Source of the DNA: an uncultured Planctomycetaceae bacterium
Lineage (GTDB): Bacteria; Planctomycetota; Planctomycetia; Planctomycetales; Planctomycetaceae
Reading direction: 5' to 3'
NCBI GenBank assembly: GCA_937975745.1
Contig: CALJUK010000059.1
Span: 1-6,008 of the forward strand
Length of the DNA stretch: 6,008 nt
The notes below the pieces were generated by a model that did not search any database, was not told where the DNA came from, and was given only the letters and a program-made list of their open reading frames with translations. Numbering within the stretch: position 1 is the stretch's first letter; every line of letters starts with the position of its first letter. The position numbers and the translations under genes are program-made. This document shows, piece by piece, positions 1 to 6,008 of this stretch.

Positions 1-48
1 TGTGAATGCTGGCCGAAGGCTCGCCACCAACCGGTATTGAAACTGGTT

Positions 49-157
49 CTAGTGTTGTGTCAAATTCAAATTTTTGGGTTGAGAAACGGGGAGCGAGCGG
101 CCAACAAGCCGCGGGCCAAGTTCTTCAACCCTCAATTTGAAGCCTGACAGGCACTAG
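49..157. repeat. 109-bp imperfect palindrome, MITE-like candidate
   Basis: The two ends are inverted copies about 37 bp long. CTAGTG (49-54) matches CACTAG (152-157), TTCAAATT (65-72) matches AATTTGAA (134-141), and GGGTTGA (76-82) matches TCAACCC (125-131). A TGTCA / TGACA match lies between the first two blocks, offset by one base. The centre holds a small hairpin, GCGGC (97-101) with GCCGC (108-112) and loop CAACAA. No reading frame fits inside. Size, long terminal inverted repeats and TA next to both tips resemble a non-autonomous IS630/Tc1-type element, which duplicates a TA target. That family assignment is inference, and no longer target duplication is visible. It could instead be a large transcribed hairpin or REP-like intergenic repeat. 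Confidence 0.55.
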
Positions 158-272
158 TCTAACGCGCCGGATCCCCCTCGCGGAACCGAGCAGCCGCTCG
201 GAATCGACCTTTCCGGAAGATTTGACGGCCCATCCGACTCCGGGGCATTCCCATGGTCGGTGTCGTAATCAC

Positions 273-311
273 AAAACGGCTGCACCCGAAATGCTCGGAT
301 GCAGCCGTTTT
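273..311 (-). terminator. Hairpin terminator of the first DUF1559 gene
   Basis: A perfect 12-bp inverted repeat, AAAACGGCTGCA (273-284) with TGCAGCCGTTTT (300-311), continues after one mismatch into CCGA (286-289) with TCGG (295-298) and a 5-nt loop. On the minus strand the stem ends in UUUU followed by GUG, so the U-tract is short and lies partly in the stem. The matching A-run on the other side means it could also act on the plus strand. It lies 107 nt after the stop codon at 419. The core resembles the terminator of the second DUF1559 gene, which supports the assignment. Confidence 0.75.
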
Positions 312-366
312 GCTTGGATCGGATTCAGTTTCAGGCCGACTTTCGACGGCGTAAAGCGGCTGTTTC

Positions 367-396
367 AGGTCGTTGCGGGCATGCCCGAAACGACCT
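367..396 (-). other. Strong stem-loop in the 3' untranslated region
   Basis: AGGTCGTT (367-374) pairs with AACGACCT (389-396). After one mismatch the 12-nt palindrome CGGGCATGCCCG (376-387) closes the stem. It has no U-tract, so it is not an intrinsic terminator by itself. It lies 22 nt after the stop codon of the first DUF1559 gene and upstream of its terminator on the transcript, where it may protect the 3' end. A second GACCT (403-407) offers an alternative pairing for the arm at 367-371. The second DUF1559 gene has no equivalent in its shorter 3' region. Confidence 0.6.
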
Positions 397-418
397 TCGA
401 CAGACCTGAGAAACCGGC

Positions 419-1381
<963 letters not shown>

Positions 1382-1388
1382 CGTGTTT

Positions 1389-1396
1389 CTCCCTCC
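1389..1396 (-). promoter_or_regulatory. Ribosome binding site deciding the start of paralogue 1
   Basis: On the minus strand GGAGGGAG stands 7 nt before the ATG at 1381, a near-consensus Shine-Dalgarno site. It rules against the longer in-frame start at 1477, whose extra 32 residues would also bury the prepilin leader. Confidence 0.8.
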
Positions 1397-1552
1397 AAAT
1401 TGTCTCGAACAAGAAAAGGCTAAGACTCGCAACAACGACCCATGAAAATCAATGGCCTCAGTGCAGTCTCGCACCACTGACTCAATTAACGCAACACAAG
1501 GGCAATGTACTTCAGTGCCGACTTATCCGTCACAATAGGCCGACTCGCACAT

Positions 1553-1584
1553 CACGACAGCACAACAGCACAACAGCACAACAG
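1553..1584. repeat. Tandem octamer repeat (CACAACAG)
   Basis: Three perfect copies of CACAACAG (1561-1584) are preceded by one copy with a single change, CACGACAG (1553-1560). The array lies about 170-200 nt upstream of the paralogue 1 start codon. An 8-nt period can change copy number by slippage. Whether it binds anything is unknown. Confidence 0.8.
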
Positions 1585-1821
1585 ACGACGTCTACGCTGA
1601 AGAGCGTCGCGAAAGTCGGCAACTCAACGACCGCGACGCCGGCCCAGACAAGTCCGGTAAACCACACAAACGACAATGGCCAGCTCGACAGTCGAGTTCG
1701 AACCTCGCACGATCGGCTGGTCTAGAGGAAATCTCGAAACTCAGCAATGCTCCAGGCAATCCGTCTTGATTCGTGTCGCAGCGTTATGGCACTGCGGGGA
1801 ATCTTTGAACCGGCTGCCCCT

Positions 1822-1854
1822 GTTGCCTGGAAGTTTTTGTTGCCTGGAAGTTTT
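1822..1854. repeat. Two-copy direct repeat, 17-nt period
   Basis: GTTGCCTGGAAGTTTT occurs at 1822-1837 and again at 1839-1854, separated by one base. It lies in non-coding DNA about 440 nt upstream of the paralogue 1 start. Two adjacent copies could be a simple duplication or paired protein-binding sites; nothing in the sequence decides between them. Confidence 0.75.
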
Positions 1855-2297
1855 AGGGTACGATCCGAAATTGGTCGGAATCGAGAGATGCCCTCGTTTT
1901 CGGCACGGCCGGAAATGCTGTTCACTCTGCTTTCAGCAACTTTTCCAACGCCAACGCGCCAAGCGTCTTTATGGTCATCTGACGAGTCGATCGTCAATAG
2001 TTAAAATCGCTACATTGTCAGAATTCGACGGCAGATGTGTATTTTTGTGCGCAAGGTCAGCGGCGGCGATCGAGTTCATTTCGGAGGCACGCAACATCGC
2101 GACACCACTAGTGACGTGAATTGAAGTCAGGATTCAACAAGAAATCGTGAGGCAAATCGTGGTTTTGTGTGATTGGAATGCGGCGGACCTCGTGGAGGGC
2201 GGATTTCGCAATGCAGGGTCTACATCGCATTGTATCTCTGAGAAATCTTTTGCGGCGAAGGCAGTTCCACCTAAGGAGAGTGTCCGGACTCGCGCCC

Positions 2298-2346
2298 AAA
2301 AACAAAAAATGGCTGCGACCGAAATTTGTTTTCGGGCGCAGCCATT
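2298..2346 (-). terminator. Intrinsic terminator of the second DUF1559 gene
   Basis: AATGGCTGCG (2308-2317) pairs perfectly with CGCAGCCATT (2337-2346). After one mismatch, CCGAAA (2319-2324) pairs with TTTCGG (2330-2335) around a 5-nt loop. On the minus strand the stem runs into six U, one G, then five U (2309 down to 2298), which is a textbook Rho-independent terminator. It starts 49 nt after the stop codon of paralogue 2. Confidence 0.9.
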
Positions 2347-2395
2347 CGGAAGGTACGACTCATCCGCCGCGAGATGCAGCGTGGTTTCGGACGGC

Positions 2396-3397
2396 TTAGT
2401 ACTCGCCAACGACCTGGTTGTCGGCCTTCTGGGCCAGGCGTTCCAGTGTGTTCGATTCGACATTTTCGCCGACAAAGCGAACGGCACCGTCCGCCATCAG
2501 GAAGTGGGAACCGCCCTCGTGGATGCTGGCGAAGCTACCTGCCGTAGTGACGTTCAGGCGGAGTGTGCTGTTGACCGATCCGAGGACAGCGACGCCAGAC
2601 CGGTTGCCGGGGATGCCGGCAGTTGTGGGAGCAATGCCTGAAGCAGGCGTGTAGTTGGCAATTGGTGCGAGCCAAATGGCGCCGGTGTTCGTGTTGGGGA
2701 CACCAGAAGTGGTGGCGTGGCGTTCGCCCACCATAAAGGTATTGCTGGTGCCGTCGGTGATGTCGCGGATCAATGTCTTGCTGTTGTAGCCGAACATGCC
2801 GTAGGCTGTGCCACTGTTCAAGTCGGCCGCTGCAGCGTCGGTTCCGGTGTCAGCTGAAGATGTCGTGGCACCGAAGACTGCCGGATAGTTGGACTTGCTG
2901 TTGTTGCCATAAGCGGGGTTCCGCTCGCCACTGGCGTCCGACGGGCAGATGAAGGCAGGCAGAACCGTGATTGCCGCCGGCTTTGCAGCCGCAGGAACAA
3001 CTGCCGTCGACTGGCCAGCCGCATCGGAATCGTGAATCGGCACCCAGGTCGCGCCGTTGCCGACGTCCAACGTGTTGTACAGGGGGGCTTGGTCCATGAA
3101 CGGCAAAATGAATGTCGACCAAGCGTAGCCGACAGTGCCGGCCAGGTGTGACGCTGCCGACGGGTTGCCAAGCGCACTGACATGTCCGGGGGGGAAGGTG
3201 TTGTGCACATCGTGGTAGTTGTGCAATGCCAGGCCGATTTGCTTCAGGTTGTTCTTGCACTGTGACCGACGAGCCGCTTCGCGGGCCTGTTGCACGGCCG
3301 GCAGCAGCAATGCGATCAGGATCGCGATGATCGCGATGACCACCAGCAGTTCGATCAGAGTAAAACCTCGGGACTTGGACAACGGGCTCTTTCTCAT
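2396..3397 (-). CDS. DUF1559 (H-X9-DG) protein with prepilin-type N-terminus, paralogue 2
   Basis: The 333-aa product has the same architecture as the protein at 419-1381. It has a prepilin leader cut after Gly11, an FTLIE start to the mature protein, a membrane helix at about residues 12-34, a CPSDASGERNPAYGNN stretch near residue 151, and a C-terminal motif of His293, nine residues, then Asp303-Gly304. Residues 1-63 and 202-245 are identical to paralogue 1. The protein ends in the same KADNQVVGEY. The extra 13 residues lie in the variable Ala/Ser/Thr/Gly-rich parts between conserved blocks. An in-frame ATG nine codons upstream (3424) has no ribosome binding site; ATG at 3397 is chosen because it restores the shared N-terminus, although only a weak GAGAAG lies before it. 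It would sit in the inner membrane, and its function is unknown. Confidence 0.95.
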   Translation of the reverse strand: MRKSPLSKSRGFTLIELLVVIAIIAILIALLLPAVQQAREAARRSQCKNNLKQIGLALHNYHDVHNTFPPGHVSALGNPSAASHLAGTVGYAWSTFILPFMDQAPLYNTLDVGNGATWVPIHDSDAAGQSTAVVPAAAKPAAITVLPAFICPSDASGERNPAYGNNSKSNYPAVFGATTSSADTGTDAAAADLNSGTAYGMFGYNSKTLIRDITDGTSNTFMVGERHATTSGVPNTNTGAIWLAPIANYTPASGIAPTTAGIPGNRSGVAVLGSVNSTLRLNVTTAGSFASIHEGGSHFLMADGAVRFVGENVESNTLERLAQKADNQVVGEY

Positions 3398-3617
3398 TTC
3401 GCTTCTCACTACAGAGTGTTGCATGTGTTCGTAGCCGTAATGACGCTTGTTGTTGGGCTGACTGACAGCGTTTGTTCTTCTCGTAACGCCAGATAACTCC
3501 TCTTCGCCTCAAGGCGAATCCTCCGGCCGAAGTCCGAGCGCGCATATCGCTGGCGCAAACAGCCGAAGACACTGCTAGAAAACGGGTGAGCTCTTTGCTC
3601 TGTCGAGAGGCGGCGAT

Positions 3618-3644
3618 CTTGCGGAGAAGACCGCCTTCGGCAAG
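3618..3644. other. Bulged stem-loop in the presumed leader of paralogue 2
   Basis: CTTGC (3618-3622) pairs with GCAAG (3640-3644), and GAAG (3626-3629) pairs with CTTC (3635-3638), around loop ACCGC. Unpaired bases separate the two helices. It is nested inside a distant GGGTGAG (3584-3590) / CTCACCC (3660-3666) match. It could be part of a structured leader or small RNA, or chance in GC-rich DNA. Confidence 0.3.
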
Positions 3645-4081
3645 CAATACGCGAGATCACTCACCCCTGCGTAGGCGTGACACGAAAACACTTACCGTGG
3701 CGGCTGACTGCGACCTCCGCCAGCCGCGTGTGTCGCTACAAGCACGTCGAACACCCCACCCACTGCGGCGGCACCTGCCCGTGCTGCCGTAGTTATCGAA
3801 CGTTCTTTTGGTGGAGGCCCGCCTCGTTATTTCTGCGGCCTGGTTTCCTGTCGCGACACCGGCAGAAAACCGCTTCAGACCCGCCTGCGGACACCTCAGA
3901 ACAGCCCATGTTCAATGTTATTGCGAAGCGTGAAGTCGAAAGTCAAGAGCTATAAGCACATCCTTCTTCGTGCAAATTCACTATGAGTATCTCTTGCTGG
4001 CCGTTTTGCCAGACAACGCCGAAGACGCCAGTTCATTACTGCATGAAAGGCGTTTTCCTGCGTCGGGGAGTGATGGCCTCA

Positions 4082-4117
4082 ACCGCGGAACCCGCGGTGT
4101 GTTCGGATATTGAACAC
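4082..4117. other. Two directly abutting perfect hairpins
   Basis: ACCGCGG (4082-4088) and CCGCGGT (4092-4098) pair around a 3-nt loop. The next base begins GTGTTC (4099-4104), which pairs with GAACAC (4112-4117) around a 7-nt loop. Neither is followed by a U-tract on either strand. They lie about 80-115 nt past the stop codon of the molybdo-enzyme gene on the minus strand. Function unknown. Confidence 0.5.
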
Positions 4118-4160
4118 TAACCCGGTTTCAGGGGGTCGCGAGAATTTGGAAATTTTTTAA

Positions 4161-4177
4161 CCCCGTTAAAGTCGGGG
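4161..4177 (-). terminator. Possible terminator hairpin after the molybdo-enzyme gene
   Basis: CCCCG (4161-4165) pairs with CGGGG (4173-4177) around a 7-nt loop, 18 nt past the stop codon on the minus strand. The stem is followed there by UU and then A-rich sequence rather than a U-run, so it is at best a weak intrinsic terminator. Confidence 0.35.
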
Positions 4178-4195
4178 CAAGATGATGGAAACTGG

Positions 4196-4882
4196 CTATG
4201 CCGACGGGTAAGAGAATCGTTCTTCCGTCCAGGGGTCGCCATGATTGTGGTAGCCAGCGTTCTCCCAATATCCTGGCGAGTCTTCCTTCAGGAAGTCGAT
4301 CGCTTTGACCCACTTGGCACTCTTCCAGGCATACAGGCGGGGAACGATCAGCCGGCAGGGGCCGCCATGATCGGCCGAGAGTGGCTCTCCGTCGTGCGTG
4401 TCAGCCAGCAGCGCATCGTCGACGGCGAACTCCTCCAGTGGCATGTTGGTCGTCCATCCGTAATCAAAGCCGGTCACCGACACAAACTTCGCCTCGGGGA
4501 GGACGCCTGCCCGTTCCATCACCGTGTGGATGCTGACCCCCTCCCAGACGTTGCCCAGCCGACTCCATCGTGTGACGCAATGGAAATCGGCGAACACTTT
4601 CACCCGTGGCAACTCGGCGAACTGGTCCCAGTCCCAGACGATGGGGTCCTTGACCAGACCTCGGATCTGCAATCGCCATTTGTCGCGAGGGATGTGCGGA
4701 ACCGCCGAGGCGTGGAGGACGGGCCATTTGCGGGTGCGCGATTGGCCGGGTGGAACGCGATTGTCGCGCAACGTGTCCGGACTGACGATGATGTGCGGGC
4801 CGAGGCCGTCTGGCCGGGGCGGTTCCCCAGACTGATATTTCGGATCGTCACTTGGGTTGTGATAAGAGTCGCCTTCCGCCAT
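4196..4882 (-). CDS. Sulfite-oxidase-like molybdopterin-dependent oxidoreductase
   Basis: The 228-aa product belongs to the COG2041 / oxidoreductase molybdopterin-binding domain family (PF00174), close to the short YuiH-type proteins. It should bind molybdopterin cofactor. The electron donor and substrate are not known for this subgroup, so sulfite itself is not implied. Motifs in order: RVPPGQ near residue 43, WPVLHAS near 53, then FHCVTRWS, whose Cys102 is the expected molybdenum ligand, then the family's WEGV, TTNMPLE and GGPCRLIVPRLYAWKSAKWV (about 173-192), and GYHNHGDPW near the end. I see no signal peptide, Tat motif, heme domain or dimerisation domain, so it is probably cytoplasmic and single-domain. 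ATG at 4882 has AGGA 10 nt upstream. A GTG at 4927 would add 15 residues (PKTVTTTPTQDTSD region) with only AGG before it; both are possible. No cofactor-synthesis or membrane-partner gene is adjacent. Confidence 0.92.
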   Translation of the reverse strand: MAEGDSYHNPSDDPKYQSGEPPRPDGLGPHIIVSPDTLRDNRVPPGQSRTRKWPVLHASAVPHIPRDKWRLQIRGLVKDPIVWDWDQFAELPRVKVFADFHCVTRWSRLGNVWEGVSIHTVMERAGVLPEAKFVSVTGFDYGWTTNMPLEEFAVDDALLADTHDGEPLSADHGGPCRLIVPRLYAWKSAKWVKAIDFLKEDSPGYWENAGYHNHGDPWTEERFSYPSA

Positions 4883-5106
4883 GTCGGAGGTATCCTGTGT
4901 CGGGGTGGTGGTCACGGTCTTGGGCACACGACCTGGTTGGCCCGCATTCCTGGTTCGCCCTCATTCATCGTAGTCGGCAGTCAACTGGGTATCCACGTTG
5001 GAAACGTCGGCCCGTATCCATGCCGATTTTCCAAAGTGTAGAACCCCTCCGATCTGAAATGTGGGTGGCTAAATCATGTGGAGTGTCGGGGCGGCCAATC
5101 TTCCCA

Positions 5107-5135
5107 ATTCTGCACAGCAAAATCACTTCGGACAA
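5107..5135 (-). promoter_or_regulatory. Weak promoter candidate for the molybdo-enzyme gene
   Basis: On the minus strand TTGTCC (5135-5130) and CAGAAT (5112-5107) are separated by 17 nt. Each matches the sigma-70 consensus at four of six positions. It lies 225 nt before the ATG at 4882. The match is modest and could be chance. Confidence 0.25.
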
Positions 5136-5188
5136 GACAGGGGCGTCCGTTCGGGTCGGGGGTTTCGGGCAGGTGGGGGTGACCGGCA

Positions 5189-5217
5189 TTGACCCTATCG
5201 TTGTGACACAATAAACT
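5189..5217 (+). promoter_or_regulatory. Candidate sigma-70-type promoter of secA
   Basis: TTGACC (5189-5194, five of six consensus bases) and TAAACT (5212-5217, four of six) are separated by exactly 17 nt. The expected transcript start, near 5224, would give secA a leader of about 125 nt. It is the best promoter match I found in the divergent intergenic region. Confidence 0.45.
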
Positions 5218-5326
5218 TCGCCGCGGGTGGCACTTGCGGCAAATCCCGCCTGTCGGGCGAACGTGTGGATCGTTCTGTCCCGCTCGCCGTTCGTCGAATT
5301 AACGCCTGCCACGCTGCAAATTCAAC

Positions 5327-5346
5327 ACAGTCGAGAAACGAACTGT
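5327..5346 (+). other. Small inverted repeat just before the secA start
   Basis: ACAGT (5327-5331) and ACTGT (5342-5346) flank a 10-nt loop, ending 4 nt before the secA ATG. No proper Shine-Dalgarno sequence is visible here; the only purine stretch, GAGAAA, is in the loop. A five-pair stem is weak, so a regulatory role is speculative. Confidence 0.3.
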
Positions 5347-5350
5347 ATTC

Positions 5351-6008
5351 ATGGAAATTTTCGACAAGATCGTCGACTGGTTCGGCACGGTCATCTCCTG
5401 GTTTGAACGGGTACTGACTGCACTGTTTGGATCGTCCAACGAACGCGAACTGAAACGGATCGGCTTCAGCAAGCAGAAGGACGGTACGGTTCAAGTCATG
5501 GCCGGCTCAACGCTGGACCGGATCAACCAGCTCGAGCCGAAGTATGAAAAACTGACCGAGGGAGAGCTGAAGCAGACGGCCAGCAACCTTCGGGCGCAAC
5601 TGGCGGACGGCAAGACGCTGGATGACATCCTTCCCGAAGCCTTCGCCGCCGCTCGTGAGTCGGGCAAGCGGTTTCTGCGGATGCGTCACTACGACGTGCA
5701 GATGGTCGGCGGTTATGTCCTGCACAGTGGTCGCATCGCAGAAATGGTGACCGGTGAGGGTAAGACGTTGGTCGCGACATTGCCGGCGTTTTTGAACGGC
5801 CTGGGTGGCCATGTCCACGCGGTGACCGTCAACGACTATCTTGCGTTGCGCGACATGGAGTGGATGGCCCCCCTGTACATGAACCTGGGGCTCACTGTCG
5901 GTGCCATCCAGGGGAGTATGGGTCCGCAGGAGCGGCAGAAAGCGTACGCTTGCGACATCACCTACGGGACGAACAACGAGTTCGGCTTCGACTACCTCCG
6001 CGACAACA
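5351..6008 (+). CDS. secA: Preprotein translocase ATPase SecA, N-terminal part
   Basis: The frame is open from ATG at 5351 to the window edge (219 full codons), so the gene is cut by the window, not broken. SecA is the motor that drives preproteins through SecYEG. Visible SecA landmarks are FGSSNERELKR near residue 26, PEAFAAARE near 95, MRHYDVQMVGG (111-121), Walker A in TGEGKT (134-139, catalytic Lys138), the VTVNDYLALRD motif (158-168) and ITYGTNNEFGFDYLRDN (203-219). The DEAD-type Walker B and everything beyond lie outside. Compared with E. coli SecA (Walker Lys108) there are 30 more residues. About 16 precede FGS and form a hydrophobic/aromatic amphipathic start (MEIFDKIVDWFGTVISWFER). 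About 14 are inserted around residues 38-52. ATG 5351 is preferred because it begins this coherent helix, although no strong ribosome binding site precedes it. Confidence 0.97.
   Translation, partial: MEIFDKIVDWFGTVISWFERVLTALFGSSNERELKRIGFSKQKDGTVQVMAGSTLDRINQLEPKYEKLTEGELKQTASNLRAQLADGKTLDDILPEAFAAARESGKRFLRMRHYDVQMVGGYVLHSGRIAEMVTGEGKTLVATLPAFLNGLGGHVHAVTVNDYLALRDMEWMAPLYMNLGLTVGAIQGSMGPQERQKAYACDITYGTNNEFGFDYLRDN

Larger units (their letters stand above)
1397..2297. other. Gene-free stretch between the two DUF1559 genes
   Basis: About 0.9 kb without a gene I can support. Open frames exist on both strands (for example plus 1676-2119 and minus 1722-1997), but they overlap one another, are Cys/Arg/Ser-rich, match no family I recognise and lack a convincing ribosome binding site. 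The stretch should hold the minus-strand promoter of paralogue 1, but I found no clear -35/-10 pair close to it. It contains an octamer tandem repeat (1553-1584), a 17-nt-period direct repeat (1822-1854) and the perfect palindrome CACTAGTG (2106-2113). Confidence 0.6.
3398..4160. other. Gene-free, hairpin-rich stretch
   Basis: About 760 nt with no gene I can support. Open frames at plus 3677-3955 and minus 3409-3660 are Arg/Pro/Ser/Cys-rich with no recognisable motif. Several short perfect hairpins are present: TTCGCC/GGCGAA (3503-3518), CTGGC/GCCAG (3997-4012) and the entries at 3618-3644 and 4082-4117. The part next to 3397 must carry the leader and promoter of paralogue 2, but I see no clear promoter. 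Confidence 0.55.

Noticed and set aside
186..201. Hairpin CCGAGC/GCTCGG with a 4-nt loop
   Set aside because: Perfect but short, with no U-tract on either strand and no identifiable gene end beside it.
1692..1710. tRNA T-arm-like sequence (GAGTTCGAACCTCG)
   Set aside because: No matching acceptor, D or anticodon arms are present at the right distance on either strand; TTCGAA is itself a palindrome.
1676..2119. 147-codon open frame in the gap between paralogues
   Set aside because: The composition is Cys/Arg/Ser-rich, there is no ribosome binding site or motif, it includes the direct repeat, and competing frames exist on both strands.
2106..2137. CACTAGTG palindrome followed by TTGAA/TTCAA, reminiscent of the tip of the 49-157 element
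   Set aside because: Only the CTAGTG tip and scattered bases agree and the second arm is absent, so a relic copy cannot be supported.
2147..2641. 164-codon open frame on the plus strand
   Set aside because: It runs through the terminator and antisense to the conserved 3' end of paralogue 2, with no recognisable domain.
4241..5041. 266-codon open frame on the plus strand
   Set aside because: It overlaps the molybdo-enzyme gene on the opposite strand; that gene has intact motifs, whereas this frame shows none.
4965..5312. 115-codon minus-strand frame upstream of the molybdo-enzyme gene
   Set aside because: It is co-oriented and might look like an operon partner, but it has no recognisable domain and would run across the likely divergent promoter region, including the secA promoter candidate.

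Overview
The window looks like ordinary chromosomal DNA of a planctomycete (phylum Planctomycetota), probably of the Planctomycetales. Three observations point there. Two genes encode DUF1559 / H-X9-DG proteins with prepilin-type N-termini, a family hugely expanded in that phylum. The secA start is enlarged relative to E. coli. Gene spacing is loose, with long non-coding stretches. I do not name a genus.

Layout: positions 1-418 hold no convincing gene. They contain a 109-bp imperfect palindrome (49-157) resembling a small non-autonomous mobile element, then the 3' untranslated region and terminator of the first gene. A minus-strand DUF1559 gene (419-1381, 320 aa) has a good ribosome binding site. 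A gene-free stretch of about 0.9 kb follows, with two small tandem repeats. A second minus-strand DUF1559 gene (2396-3397, 333 aa) has its own strong terminator. About 0.8 kb without a recognisable gene follows, rich in short hairpins. A minus-strand sulfite-oxidase-like molybdopterin oxidoreductase gene lies at 4196-4882 (possibly from a GTG at 4927). Diverging from it, on the plus strand, secA starts at 5351 and runs off the window; a plausible sigma-70-type promoter lies at 5189-5217.

The two DUF1559 genes are tandem paralogues. Their first 63 residues and a 44-residue internal block are identical, although the DNA carries many synonymous differences. Their terminators share a core with two compensatory base-pair changes. 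Each has its own terminator, so they are probably separate transcription units. Their products would be inner-membrane-anchored, pseudopilin-like proteins of unknown role. The molybdo-enzyme and SecA have no evident functional link to them. SecA is the general preprotein-export ATPase and could act generally on exported proteins.

I did not find a convincing new multi-gene system. The points most worth a second look are the palindromic element, the covarying terminators, the alternative hairpins after the first DUF1559 gene, and the secA N-terminal enlargement.
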